From Janthinobacterium lividum (GTDB taxonomy: Bacteria > Pseudomonadota > Gammaproteobacteria > Burkholderiales > Burkholderiaceae_D), in the NCBI RefSeq assembly GCF_023509035.1, contig NZ_CP075583.1, positions 3,782,001 to 3,846,000 of the forward strand: a DNA stretch of 64,000 bases, written 5' to 3'. Shown one piece after another: positions 24,970 through 33,616 of this stretch; position 1 is the first letter of the stretch, and the number at the start of each line of letters is the position of its first letter. A program made the translations under genes and the position numbers. The notes beneath the pieces were generated by a model, which saw nothing but the letters and a program-made list of their open reading frames with translations, had not been told where the DNA came from and ran no database searches.

Positions 24970-26779
24970 TGTCCCATGTGGTTGTGCCTTGCGGCGGAAC
25001 CGGCTCTTGCCGGTGGTGTGGATTGCCGATCAGCGCGCGCAGGGTCGCCAGCAATTGCTGGCGCGACAGCGGCTTGACGTAGTAGGCGTCGGCGCCCAGG
25101 GCCAGGCCCTTGCGCACGTCGTCGATCTCGGTGGCGACGATGACGGGCACCTGGCGCCGCAGCGGGTCGTTTTTCAGCTCGGCCAGCCAATGCCAGGCCG
25201 TTTCGCCATGCAGCATGATGTCGAGAATGACGGCGGCGGGACGCTGTTGTTCCCAGTGTTCCTGTGCCTCACGCACGCTGCGCGCCGGGACCACGCGAAA
25301 TTCGCTGCCGGCCAAAAATTTTTCATACAGCAGGCGGATGGGCGGGTTGTCTTCCACCACCAGCACGGGTATGCGCTGGTCGTTGCCATTGTCGTTGGCC
25401 GGCGCACACGGCGGCAGGCTGCCCTCGGGCGCATGATAGCTGGCTGGCAGCACCACGGAAAACAGCGATCCGTGGCCCGGCGTGCTTTCCACGGACACCG
25501 TGCCATTGAGCAGGGTGGCCAGGTTGCGGCACAGGGGCAGGCCCAGGCCTGTGCCCTTGACCTTGCGCTGCAGGTGGTTTTCCACCTGGCTGAATTCCTC
25601 GAAGATCAGCTGCACGTCTTCGGCGGCGATGCCCAGGCCCGTGTCGGAGACGGAAAAACGGATGGCGTCCTGCTCCGGCAAGGGCGTGGCGCTGACGATG
25701 ATGGCGCCCGCTTCCGTGAATTTGAGGGCGTTGGCGATGAAGTTGCGCAGGATTTGCGACAGCTTGCCTTCATCCGTGTGGATGTGCAGCGCCGGATCGG
25801 GATCGATGAAAGTGAGCGTGAGCGAATCGGACACCAGCAGCGGGCGCAGCATGCCGCGCAGGGCGCTGAACAGGTCGGTCACCTGGAAGCTGTTGGCGTG
25901 CACGTCGACCTTGCCCGCCTCGATCTTGGCCAGGTCCAGCAAGTCGTTCACCAGGTCGCTCAGGCCGACGGCGCTTTGCAGGATGAACAGCACCTGCTTT
26001 TCCTGTTCCTCGGACAGCTCGCCGTCGATGCGGTCGAGCAGCAGCTTGGACAGGGCGCGGATGGAGCTGAGCGGTGTGCGGAATTCATGGCTCATGTTCG
26101 ACAAGAAGCGCGATTTCATCTGGTCGGCGCGGCGCAGGTGGTCGGCTTTTTCATCCAGTTCCGCGAACAGCGCCACCACGCCCCGGTTGGTGTCTTCCAG
26201 TTCGCGCGTCAGCTGCAGCAGGTCGTCCTGGCGCGTTTTCAGTTCGGCCAGGGTGCTCAGCAGCTCGCGATTCTGCTGCTGCACTTCCGAGAGTGTGATA
26301 TCCGGAGGCAGCGCCTGCAGGCTGCCGGACAGCACGCCGATCGTGCCTCCGTCGAGCAGGGGTGCGTCGCGAGGGAACAGTTTGTGCAGCGTGATGTGCG
26401 TGCCGTCGCCTGGCGTGCTGTGGATGTGGCAGCGGTCCATCAGGCGCTGGGCGCCGAGGATGCCCAGTCCCATGCCCGTACGCGAGCGGTAGGTGCCGTC
26501 CAGGATGTGCTGCAACTGCTGCGGCGCGATGCCAGGGCCCTGGTCCTCGATGCGGATGCTGAGCACCTGCGGCGCCGTCTGGCCATCGATGGCAAAATGC
26601 ACCTTGCCGCTGCCGGCATAGTTATAGACGTTGCGCGCCAGTTCCGACACGGCCGTGGCGATGCGCACCTGATCCTGCACGCCGAAGCCGCACAGGGCGG
26701 CGATTTGCCGCGCGCGCTGGCGTGCCCCCACCACATCGAGTTCGCTGCCGATATGGGCTGTCAATATGCGTTGTGTCAT
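24950..26779 (-). CDS. RsbT-like HATPase fused to a hybrid histidine kinase (HATPase-HisKA-HATPase-REC)
   Basis: 609 residues with two GHKL ATPase domains. Residues 1-140 are an RsbT/RsbW-like domain: SELARNVYNYAGSGK N-box, DQGPGI and GMGLGILGAQRL. A coiled-coil-like linker follows (about 165-230), then HisKA (NMSHEFRTPLSSIRALS), a second HATPase (ILRNFIANALKFTE, DTGLGI, GTGLGLPLCRNL) and a C-terminal receiver (VLVVEDNPPIRLLYE, VILDIMLHG, VKPLS). The RsbT-like head suggests direct docking on the stressosome, making it the kinase that passes the signal into phosphotransfer (inference). Its ATG overlaps the previous stop (ATGA at 26776-26779). Confidence 0.9.
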   Translation of the reverse strand: MTQRILTAHIGSELDVVGARQRARQIAALCGFGVQDQVRIATAVSELARNVYNYAGSGKVHFAIDGQTAPQVLSIRIEDQGPGIAPQQLQHILDGTYRSRTGMGLGILGAQRLMDRCHIHSTPGDGTHITLHKLFPRDAPLLDGGTIGVLSGSLQALPPDITLSEVQQQNRELLSTLAELKTRQDDLLQLTRELEDTNRGVVALFAELDEKADHLRRADQMKSRFLSNMSHEFRTPLSSIRALSKLLLDRIDGELSEEQEKQVLFILQSAVGLSDLVNDLLDLAKIEAGKVDVHANSFQVTDLFSALRGMLRPLLVSDSLTLTFIDPDPALHIHTDEGKLSQILRNFIANALKFTEAGAIIVSATPLPEQDAIRFSVSDTGLGIAAEDVQLIFEEFSQVENHLQRKVKGTGLGLPLCRNLATLLNGTVSVESTPGHGSLFSVVLPASYHAPEGSLPPCAPANDNGNDQRIPVLVVEDNPPIRLLYEKFLAGSEFRVVPARSVREAQEHWEQQRPAAVILDIMLHGETAWHWLAELKNDPLRRQVPVIVATEIDDVRKGLALGADAYYVKPLSRQQLLATLRALIGNPHHRQEPVPPQGTTTWDNAHATG

Positions 26780-27882
26780 GCCGCACCTGTTCCTTCTGCT
26801 GTTTTTGCTGTTGTAGCCTGGTGTTCCTCATGTTCGCGCAGCACCACTACCGTGACGTCGTCGCGTCCGCGCGCAAAATCGCGGTACAGCACGGCGGCGA
26901 CGAGGCTGGGGTGGCAGTGCGCCAGGCCCGGGTACTGCTCCAGGTCCCAGCGCGTGTGCAGGCCGTCCGAGTGCATGATCAACGTCGTGCCCGGCAGCCA
27001 TGGATAGCAAAATTCCTGCACCTTGCGCAGATTGCTGCCGACGATGCCGTTATGCGACAGCAAATGCCGGCGCTGCTGCGCATCGAAGGCGCAGGCGGCG
27101 ATGTTGCCCACGCCGGCATAGCGCAATTCGCGGCGCGCGCTGTCGATATGCGCCACGGCCATGGCCGCGCCGCGCGTGGCGCGCAGGGCGCCGTGGGCCA
27201 GCTCGATGAAGGGGGCGGGCAGCGGCGGCAAGCCGGGCGTATCGTCTTCCAGCAGCGCGCTGGCGCGTTCCGACGCGCGTGCCGCCAGGGGGCCGTGGCC
27301 CAGGCCATCGGCCACCATCAGACTCAGTTCATGGCCTTCGCAGACCACGTTCCAGGCGTCGCCGCACACCTGTTCCGAGGCCAGCGGCAGGCATACTGCA
27401 CCGATCCGCCAGTTCGGATGGGCGGGAATGGCGCTGCTGGCGTGCTGCCCCCAAACCACCATCATCAGTACCGTGCCCTTGCCGGGCGCCGTGTACAGGT
27501 CGAATTCCTGGCTCAAGCGACGTATCGCGCCCAGTCCCACGCCGTAGGTGCCTGTGGTGGAATGGCCATCCTGCATGTGCTGGCGCACATTGGCCATGCC
27601 GGGGCCGTTGTCGATGGCCAGCACTTCGATGCCGCTGGTGCCGCCGCGCAGCACCTTGCGCAGTAGGATTTCACCGCGCTGTGCGTGCTTGACGATGTTG
27701 GTGGCCGCCTCGCTGATGATGATGGCCAGCTGGCCCGTGCGCACGTCGTCGAAACCGATGCGGCGCGCCAGTTCGTTGCCGGCGCGGCGGGCCGCGGCGA
27801 TCTCGCTCGGTTCGCCGATGGGAAAACTGCGTTGCCTGGCAATGTCAGGGGACGGCTCTTGGTGGTTCAAAACAACTTCCAT
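26776..27882 (-). CDS. RsbT-like HATPase fused to RsbX-type PP2C phosphatase
   Basis: 368 residues. The N-terminal 140 residues form a GHKL ATPase like RsbT/RsbW (SEAATNIVKHAQRGEI, DNGPGM, GVGLGAIRRL). The C-terminal half is a SpoIIE/RsbX-type PP2C phosphatase with metal-binding GDAW, ADGLGHG, SDG and RDDVTVV. RsbX dephosphorylates RsbR and RsbS to reset the stressosome in Bacillus; the same role is inferred here. It overlaps rsbT by 16 bases and the following kinase by 4, indicating tight co-translation. Confidence 0.92.
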   Translation of the reverse strand: MEVVLNHQEPSPDIARQRSFPIGEPSEIAAARRAGNELARRIGFDDVRTGQLAIIISEAATNIVKHAQRGEILLRKVLRGGTSGIEVLAIDNGPGMANVRQHMQDGHSTTGTYGVGLGAIRRLSQEFDLYTAPGKGTVLMMVVWGQHASSAIPAHPNWRIGAVCLPLASEQVCGDAWNVVCEGHELSLMVADGLGHGPLAARASERASALLEDDTPGLPPLPAPFIELAHGALRATRGAAMAVAHIDSARRELRYAGVGNIAACAFDAQQRRHLLSHNGIVGSNLRKVQEFCYPWLPGTTLIMHSDGLHTRWDLEQYPGLAHCHPSLVAAVLYRDFARGRDDVTVVVLREHEEHQATTAKTAEGTGAA

Positions 27883-28289
27883 TTCGCGATAGTGACGGTG
27901 GTGCCCACGCCGGGCGCCGTGTCGATGTGAAAGGCGTCTGCCAGGCGCTTGGCGCCACCCAGCCCCAGTCCCAGCCCGCCGCCGCTGGTATAGCCATCGG
28001 TCAGCGCCAGGGCGATATCTTCGATGCCCGGCCCCGCGTCGACAAAACGCAGTTCCAGTCCCTGGCGCGCGCCATCGCAGACGTGCGCAATGCTTGCTTC
28101 GCCGCCGCCGCCGTAGCGCAGGGTGTTGCGCGCCAGTTCGCTCGCCGCCGTGATGATCTTGGTCTGTTCGATCAGGCCAAAACCCATGGCGACCATGCTG
28201 TCGCGCACCTGTTTGCGCAAACGCACGACGTCTTGATCGCTGTGCAAGGGCAGGATCTGCGCGCGTTCCTGTGCCTGCGCGCCTAGCAC
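27867..28289 (-). CDS. rsbT: RsbT-type serine/threonine kinase (switch kinase of the stressosome)
   Basis: A 140-residue GHKL kinase with N-box ASELARNTLRYGGGG, G1 DAGPGI and G2 LGLGLGGAKRLAD, the length and motif order of RsbT. In characterised stressosomes RsbT phosphorylates RsbR and RsbS and is released on stress to act on a downstream target. There is no sigma-B system in this window, so the target is more likely one of the linked kinases. The start overlaps no neighbour; rsbS ends 10 bp upstream. Confidence 0.93.
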   Translation of the reverse strand: MLGAQAQERAQILPLHSDQDVVRLRKQVRDSMVAMGFGLIEQTKIITAASELARNTLRYGGGGEASIAHVCDGARQGLELRFVDAGPGIEDIALALTDGYTSGGGLGLGLGGAKRLADAFHIDTAPGVGTTVTIAKWKLF

Positions 28290-28299
28290 GGCGCTCCCG

Positions 28300-28662
28300 T
28301 CATGCGCATGCGCCGCCCCGTTCCAGCAGTTTGATGCCCAGTTCCACGTTGAGCGCCGTGCTCACGCCTTCCAAGGTCAGGCCCAGTTCCACCAGGGTGA
28401 TGGCGACGGCCGGCTGCATGCCCACGACCACGGTGTGTGCGTCGAGGATTTTCGCCATCGCCGCCGTGTTGCTGATCATGCGGCCGATGAAGGAATCGAC
28501 GATGTCGAGCGCGGAAATGTCGATCAGCACACCCGTGGCGCGGTCGGTCACGATGCGCGTGGTCAGATCGTCCTGCAAGGTCATCGCCAGGCGGTCATGC
28601 ATGTCCACCTGTATGGTCACGAGCAGCAGCCGGCCCATGCGTAAAATCGGGATTCTTTCCAT
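28300..28662 (-). CDS. rsbS: RsbS-type STAS-domain scaffold protein
   Basis: A 120-residue single STAS domain. VLIDISALDIVDSFIGRM carries the conserved Ser (residue 57) equivalent to the RsbT-phosphorylated Ser59 of Bacillus RsbS. VVVGMQPAVAITLVELG also matches the family. It forms the stressosome core together with RsbR. It sits 7 bp after rsbR and 10 bp before rsbT. Confidence 0.94.
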   Translation of the reverse strand: MERIPILRMGRLLLVTIQVDMHDRLAMTLQDDLTTRIVTDRATGVLIDISALDIVDSFIGRMISNTAAMAKILDAHTVVVGMQPAVAITLVELGLTLEGVSTALNVELGIKLLERGGACA

Positions 28663-28669
28663 AGGCGCC

Positions 28670-29563
28670 TCAGTGTGGTTGCTGCTGGTAGGTGATGCTG
28701 GAACCCGTGCGTTTCAGGGCTACGACGAAGGCGTCTGCCAGGGTGGCCTTGGTCATGACGTCTTCCAGGTTCACGCCCAGGTGCACGATGGTTTGCGCGA
28801 TCTGCGGGCGGATGCCGCTGATGATGCAGTCGGCGCCCATCAGGCGCGCGGCGGCGATGGTTTTCAGCAGGTGCTGCGCCACCAAGGTGTCGACTGTAGG
28901 CACGCCCGTGATGTCGATGATGGCGATCAAGGCGCCTGTGTCGACGATCTTTTGCAACAGGCTTTCCATCACCACTTGCGTGCGGGCACTGTCGAGGGTG
29001 CCGATCAGGGGCAGGGCCAGCACGTTTTGCCACAGTTGCACCACGGGCGTGGACAGTTCCAGCAATTCCTGCTGCTGGCGCAAAATCACCTGTTCGCGCG
29101 CCTTCTGGTAAATGGCAATGGTCAGCAAACCCAGCTCGTCGAACAATTTGCTGGTGCTGACGATGGCGTCGCCCAGTTCCTGCGGCTGCGCCGTGATTTC
29201 CTTGCGCAGATAGGCGAACAGCGGCTCCTTGAGGGCGAACATGAAACTGGCCGTGTCGATCGGCGAATAGCCCTGGCGCACGCGCGATTGCGATATTTCC
29301 GCGATCAGCTGGCGCGTATCGTCCCAGGCGCCGCCTTCGATGTCGAAAGAGTCGCCGCTTTCCAGCGCGCTGGCCAGCAGCGGCAAAAATTGCGATGCCT
29401 GCTGGCGCAGCTCGTTTTCCGCGATCTTGTCGCGCCGCACCAGGCGGGCGATCAGGCCGGCCATCCAGCCGTCCAGCAGTTCCGTGTGGTGCTCGTTGAT
29501 GATGCTGGCCAGTTGTTGCGCCTGGCCCAGGCCCGTCTTGATCGTGTCCGTCTTCATTCTCAT
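28670..29563 (-). CDS. rsbR: RsbR-type stressosome sensor/scaffold
   Basis: About 297 residues. The N-terminal 160 residues are an all-helical RsbRD-like sensor domain (LLDGWMAGLIARLVRRDKI, SPIDTASFMFALKEPLFAYL). The C-terminal STAS domain has IAIIDITGVPTVDTLVAQHL and ISGIRPQIAQTIVHLG, holding the Thr positions phosphorylated by RsbT in relatives. ATG 29563 is preferred because AAGG lies 6 bases upstream; 29557 and 29569 are nearby alternatives. It is the first gene of the operon and divergent from the nitric-oxide module. The sensed signal is unknown. Confidence 0.93.
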   Translation of the reverse strand: MRMKTDTIKTGLGQAQQLASIINEHHTELLDGWMAGLIARLVRRDKIAENELRQQASQFLPLLASALESGDSFDIEGGAWDDTRQLIAEISQSRVRQGYSPIDTASFMFALKEPLFAYLRKEITAQPQELGDAIVSTSKLFDELGLLTIAIYQKAREQVILRQQQELLELSTPVVQLWQNVLALPLIGTLDSARTQVVMESLLQKIVDTGALIAIIDITGVPTVDTLVAQHLLKTIAAARLMGADCIISGIRPQIAQTIVHLGVNLEDVMTKATLADAFVVALKRTGSSITYQQQPH

Positions 29564-29627
29564 GCTCATCCTTGGCTGGAGTGGAGGGTGCGGCACGGTC
29601 GAAACGGACCCGCGCTGTGATGAATAA

Positions 29628-29633
29628 ATTATA
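29628..29633 (-). promoter_or_regulatory. Candidate -10 element of the stressosome operon
   Basis: On the minus strand this reads TATAAT, a perfect -10. The predicted start near 29621 leaves a leader of about 58 bases before rsbR. No good -35 is present at 16-18 bases, so the promoter may need an activator. Confidence 0.45.
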
Positions 29634-29718
29634 GGCAGACGTGGCCGTAGCCTGTGTTCTGTGCCGCACATAGTGGCGCATGTCGATCCAGATTCCCGCA
29701 GGAAACACTTACGCCTTA

Positions 29719-29741
29719 AAGATGCATCTAATTTGCATGTT
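29719..29741. promoter_or_regulatory. NsrR-type operator
   Basis: AAGATGCATCT-A-ATTTGCATGTT follows the 11-1-11 inverted-repeat layout of the NsrR consensus (AAGATGCATTT-N-AAATGCATCTT) with few mismatches. It overlaps the -35 of the promoter for the hemerythrin-hmp genes, and nsrR lies about 4 kb away. Repression relieved by nitric oxide is expected. Confidence 0.75.
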
Positions 29742-29761
29742 TAAGCGAATTCCGCTACACT
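29733..29761 (+). promoter_or_regulatory. Sigma-70 promoter for the hemerythrin-hmp genes
   Basis: -35 TTGCAT (29733-29738) and -10 TACACT (29756-29761) are separated by 17 bases. The transcript would start about 20 bases before ATG 29789. The NsrR-type operator covers the -35. Confidence 0.65.
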
Positions 29762-29788
29762 GGCAACACTCAACAAGAGAAACACGCC

Positions 29789-30202
29789 ATGAATATTGAT
29801 AAATTCAAACAACAGCACCTGGCCATCCTGTCCGCCATCGACGATTTGCGCCAGCTGGCGCGCGGCGGTGTCGCCGCGCAGGCGCAGGCCATTGCCGAAC
29901 AAATCATCGCCATGAGCGGCTTGATCAAGCTGCATCTGGCCGTCGAGCAGCGCTACCTGTATCCGGCCGCGCAAGCGTCCGGCGTGGCCGAGGTGGCCCA
30001 GTTGGGTCGCCAGTACGAAAACGAGATGCAGGGCATCGCCGGCGCCTACCTGGATTTTGCGGGCCGCTGGAATACGCCCGTGCGCCTGGAAGCCGAACCG
30101 GAAGCCTTCCGCAGCGAAGCCAATATCGTGCTGCACGCGCTGTTCCAGCGCATGCGGCGCGAAGACCATGAGTTATATCCAGCCGTTGAAACGCTGGCCT
30201 GA
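29789..30202 (+). CDS. Hemerythrin-domain protein
   Basis: A 137-residue four-helix protein with hemerythrin-type iron ligands: HLAILSAIDDL on helix 1, LIKLHLAVEQRYLYP on helix 2, and HALFQRMRREDHELYP on the last helix (His, His/Glu, His/Glu). It lacks the N-terminal ScdA domain of full-length YtfE. Its place directly ahead of hmp under an NsrR-type operator suggests a role in nitric-oxide sensing, storage or repair of iron centres (inference). AAGAG lies upstream of ATG 29789. Confidence 0.88.
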   Translation: MNIDKFKQQHLAILSAIDDLRQLARGGVAAQAQAIAEQIIAMSGLIKLHLAVEQRYLYPAAQASGVAEVAQLGRQYENEMQGIAGAYLDFAGRWNTPVRLEAEPEAFRSEANIVLHALFQRMRREDHELYPAVETLA

Positions 30203-30233
30203 TACCGCTTACTAATCTACACAGGAGTTTTAC

Positions 30234-31415
30234 ATGCTGACCCAAGAACAACGCGCCATCATCACTGCCACCGTCCCCATCCTCGAGCAGGGCGGCGAAG
30301 CGCTGACGCGCCACTTCTACAAGAATCTGTTCCGCGACCATCCCGAAGTGCTGCCGTACTTTAACCAGGCGCACCAGCACAGCGGCGACCAGCAGCGCGC
30401 GCTGGCCAATGGCGTGCTGATGTATGCTAAGAACATCGACAAGCTTGCCGCGCTGGGCGACCTGGTGGCCACCATCGTCAACAAGCACGTGGCCCTGCAG
30501 ATCCGCGCCGAGCACTATCCGCTGGTGGGCGCCAGCCTGCTGCAAGCGATCCGCGAAGTGCTGGGCGCCGAGGTGGCCAGCGACGCCGTCATCGATGCCT
30601 GGGGCGCGGCTTACGGCCAGCTGGCCGACATCCTGGCCGGCGAAGAAGGGCGCATCTACAAGGCGCAGGCCGCCGCGCCTGGCGGCTGGACCGGCGCGCG
30701 CGATTTTTTAGTGCGTAGCAAGACGGTGGAAAGCGCGGAGATTACCTCCTTCCTGATGGCGCCCACCGATGGCCAGCCCGTGCTCGACTTTGCGCCAGGC
30801 CAGTATATTGGCGTGCTGGCCAGCGTCGATGGCGTGCCCATGCGCCGCCAGTATTCCCTGTCCGCCGCCAGCAATGGCCAGACTTACCGCATCAGCGTCA
30901 AGCGCGAAGAGGGCGGCAAGGTATCCAATTTCTTCCACGACCATGTGCAGGCGGGCGACACCGTGCAACTGACGCCGCCCTCGGGCGATTTCGTGCTGCG
31001 CGACAGCGACAAGCCGCTGGTGCTGATCAGCGGCGGCGTGGGCATCACGCCCACCCTGGCGATGCTGACGGCGGCCCTGCGCGGCAAGCGTCCCGTGCAT
31101 TTCATCCACGCGGCGCGCAACCACGGCGTGCATGCGTTTCGCGCGCAGATCGACGCACTGGCGGCGCAGCACCCGCAGCTGCAGCGTTATTACTGCTACG
31201 CGGAACATGGCGGCGAACAAGATGCGCCGGACGCCGTCGGCTTGCTCAATAAAGAGCAGCTCGGTCACTGGCTGCCGGCCTCGCGCGATGTCGATGCCTA
31301 CTTCCTGGGGCCACAGCCGTTCATGCGCGCCGTCAAGCAATACTTGCGCGAACTGGGCGTGCCGGAACAGCAGACGCACCATGAGTTCTTCGGACCGGCA
31401 GCCGCCTTGAACTGA
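30234..31415 (+). CDS. hmp: Flavohemoglobin, nitric oxide dioxygenase
   Basis: 393 residues, the normal Hmp length. A globin domain (LTQEQRAIITATVPILEQGG, HYPLVGASLLQAIREVLG with the proximal His) is followed by a ferredoxin-reductase-like FAD domain (RQYSLSAAS) and an NAD domain (ISGGVGITPTLAML, FLGPQPFMRAVKQYL). It converts NO and O2 to nitrate using NAD(P)H. ACAGGAG precedes ATG 30234. It lies 31 bp after the hemerythrin gene and shares its NsrR-type promoter. Confidence 0.96.
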   Translation: MLTQEQRAIITATVPILEQGGEALTRHFYKNLFRDHPEVLPYFNQAHQHSGDQQRALANGVLMYAKNIDKLAALGDLVATIVNKHVALQIRAEHYPLVGASLLQAIREVLGAEVASDAVIDAWGAAYGQLADILAGEEGRIYKAQAAAPGGWTGARDFLVRSKTVESAEITSFLMAPTDGQPVLDFAPGQYIGVLASVDGVPMRRQYSLSAASNGQTYRISVKREEGGKVSNFFHDHVQAGDTVQLTPPSGDFVLRDSDKPLVLISGGVGITPTLAMLTAALRGKRPVHFIHAARNHGVHAFRAQIDALAAQHPQLQRYYCYAEHGGEQDAPDAVGLLNKEQLGHWLPASRDVDAYFLGPQPFMRAVKQYLRELGVPEQQTHHEFFGPAAALN

Positions 31416-31549
31416 TCTTGCCGCAAGCCTGCCTGGTGTTGCTCCTGCGAGAAAAAATCGCTGCCGTAAGGGGCGGGTAAGTCTCGCGCCGTATTGTGAA
31501 TGCAAGCTCGCACAAAAGAGCACGCTTTTACATAACAGGAGGCAATATC

Positions 31550-31858
31550 ATGCATGACGATCTGGTTCAAAAAATCAAGGGCGACCCCAACTATCATCAG
31601 TTGGTCAAGGTGCGCTCGCGCTTCGGCTGGGCACTGACGGGCCTGATGATGCTGGTGTACTACGGCTACATCCTGCTCATCGCCTTCAACAAGGAATTTC
31701 TTGCCACTAAAACGGGCGCCGGTGTCATGACGTGGGGTATGCCGATCGGCCTGTTCGTCATCGTCTTTACCGTGGTGATCACCGGCATTTATGTGCGCCG
31801 CGCCAACAAGCAATTCGACGACCTGACCAGCGCCATCCAGGCACGGGTGCAAGCATGA
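31550..31858 (+). CDS. DUF485 small inner-membrane protein (YjcH-like)
   Basis: 102 residues with two membrane segments ([39 protein letters not shown]). This is the small protein that almost always precedes actP; its function is unclear, perhaps assembly or modulation of the transporter. A strong AGGAGG lies before ATG 31550. The stop overlaps the actP start as ATGA at 31855-31858. Confidence 0.93.
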   Translation: MHDDLVQKIKGDPNYHQLVKVRSRFGWALTGLMMLVYYGYILLIAFNKEFLATKTGAGVMTWGMPIGLFVIVFTVVITGIYVRRANKQFDDLTSAIQARVQA

Positions 31859-33540
31859 ACCGCAGCCCATCGACGCAACGCAAATTTTCCTGCCTGGCAG
31901 CCCTGACCTTGCTGGCGAGCGCCAGCAACAGCGTGCTGGCGGCCGGCGCTGATCTGGGCCAGGCAGTCAAGCAGCCCACCAACTGGACGGCGATCACCAT
32001 GTTCGCCGCCTTCGTCATCTTCACCCTGTTCGTCACCAAATGGGCGGCCGCGAAGACCAAGTCGGCCTCCGATTTCTACACGGCCGGCGGCGGCATCACG
32101 GGCTTCCAGAATGGCCTGGCCATTGCGGGCGACTATATGTCGGCCGCCTCCTTCCTCGGCATTTCCGCCGCCGTCTTCCTGAATGGCTACGATGGCCTGA
32201 TCTATGCCATCGGCTTTCTCGTTGGCTGGCCCGTCATCACCTTCCTGATGGCCGAGCGCCTGCGCAACCTGGGCCGCTATACTTTTGCCGATGTGGCCGC
32301 CTATCGCTTCAAGCAGGCGCCGATCCGCATTTTCTCGGCTTCCGGCACCCTCGTCGTGGTGGCGTTCTACCTGATTGCGCAGATGGTGGGCGCGGGCCAG
32401 CTGATCAAGCTGCTGTTCGGCCTCGAGTACTGGATCGCCGTCGTCCTGGTCGGTACACTGATGATGATCTACGTGCTGTTTGGCGGCATGACGGCCACCA
32501 CCTGGGTGCAGATCATCAAGGCCGTGATGTTGCTGGGCGGCGCCACCTTCATGGCCGTGGCCGTGCTGGCACAATTCAATTTCAGCCCGGAAGCGCTGTT
32601 CGCCAAGTCGGTAGACGTGCACGCCGCCAAGGAAGCCATCATGGCCCCCGGTTCCTTCATCAAGGACCCGATCTCGGCCATCTCGTTTGGCATGGCGCTG
32701 ATGTTCGGTACGGCTGGCTTGCCGCACATTCTGATGCGTTTCTTCACGGTGCCGAGCGCCAAGGAAGCGCGTAAATCCGTGTTCTGGGCCACCACCTGGA
32801 TCGCCTACTTCTACATCCTGACCTTCATCATCGGCTTTGGCGCCATCGTGCTGGTGAGCACCAATCCCGAGTTCAAGGATGCTGCAGGCAAGTTGCTGGG
32901 CGGTAATAACATGGCGGCCGTGCATCTGGCCAAGGCCGTGGGCGGTAATGTCTTCCTCGGTTTCATGTCGGCTGTCGCGTTTGCCACCATCCTGGCCGTC
33001 GTGGCGGGTTTGACCCTGTCGGGCGCGTCGGCCGTGTCGCACGATCTGTATGCTACCGTCATCAAGAAGGGCAAGGCCACGGGCGCCAACGAATTGAAAG
33101 TGTCGCGCGTGACGACGATCGTGCTGGGCATTATTGCCGTGGTGCTGGGTATCGCCTTTGAAAAGCAGAACATCGCATTCATGGTCTCGCTGGCCTTCGC
33201 CATCGCCGCTTCGGCCAACTTCCCCGTGCTGTTCATGTCGGTGCTGTGGAAGGATTGCACCACGCGGGGCGCCACCATCGGCGGCTTCCTGGGCTTGACC
33301 ACGGCTGTCGCGCTGACGGTAGTGTCGAAGTCCGTGTGGGTCGACGTGCTCGGTCATCCGGAGGCGCTGTTCCCGTATGCTTCGCCGGCGCTGTTCTCGA
33401 TGACGGCCGGGTTCGTTGGTATCTGGCTGTTCTCGGTGCTCGACAAGAGCCCCCGCGCGCGCATCGACCGCGCCGGCTACGAAGCGCAGCAAATGCGTTC
33501 GGAGACGGGCATCGGCGCCTCTGGTGCCAGCGCGCATTGA
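31855..33540 (+). CDS. actP: Cation/acetate symporter
   Basis: 561 residues of the sodium:solute symporter family. An N-terminal signal-like segment ([18 protein letters not shown]) is followed by about 13 membrane helices, including the conserved [33 protein letters not shown] region. It imports acetate and related short-chain acids, driven by a cation. Coupled to the DUF485 gene by a 4-base overlap. A strong terminator follows. Confidence 0.95.
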   Translation: MNRSPSTQRKFSCLAALTLLASASNSVLAAGADLGQAVKQPTNWTAITMFAAFVIFTLFVTKWAAAKTKSASDFYTAGGGITGFQNGLAIAGDYMSAASFLGISAAVFLNGYDGLIYAIGFLVGWPVITFLMAERLRNLGRYTFADVAAYRFKQAPIRIFSASGTLVVVAFYLIAQMVGAGQLIKLLFGLEYWIAVVLVGTLMMIYVLFGGMTATTWVQIIKAVMLLGGATFMAVAVLAQFNFSPEALFAKSVDVHAAKEAIMAPGSFIKDPISAISFGMALMFGTAGLPHILMRFFTVPSAKEARKSVFWATTWIAYFYILTFIIGFGAIVLVSTNPEFKDAAGKLLGGNNMAAVHLAKAVGGNVFLGFMSAVAFATILAVVAGLTLSGASAVSHDLYATVIKKGKATGANELKVSRVTTIVLGIIAVVLGIAFEKQNIAFMVSLAFAIAASANFPVLFMSVLWKDCTTRGATIGGFLGLTTAVALTVVSKSVWVDVLGHPEALFPYASPALFSMTAGFVGIWLFSVLDKSPRARIDRAGYEAQQMRSETGIGASGASAH

Positions 33541-33564
33541 CGGATTAGTTCGTTACTGAAGGAA

Positions 33565-33597
33565 ACAATGCCCGGTTCGCCGGGCATTGTCGTTTTT
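33565..33597 (+). terminator. Rho-independent terminator after actP
   Basis: A perfect 11-bp stem (ACAATGCCCGG / CCGGGCATTGT) with a TTCG loop is followed by CGTTTTT. It lies between actP and the convergent nsrR and may serve both. Confidence 0.92.
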
Positions 33598-33616
33598 AGC
33601 GCACGGTGTAACGCGC

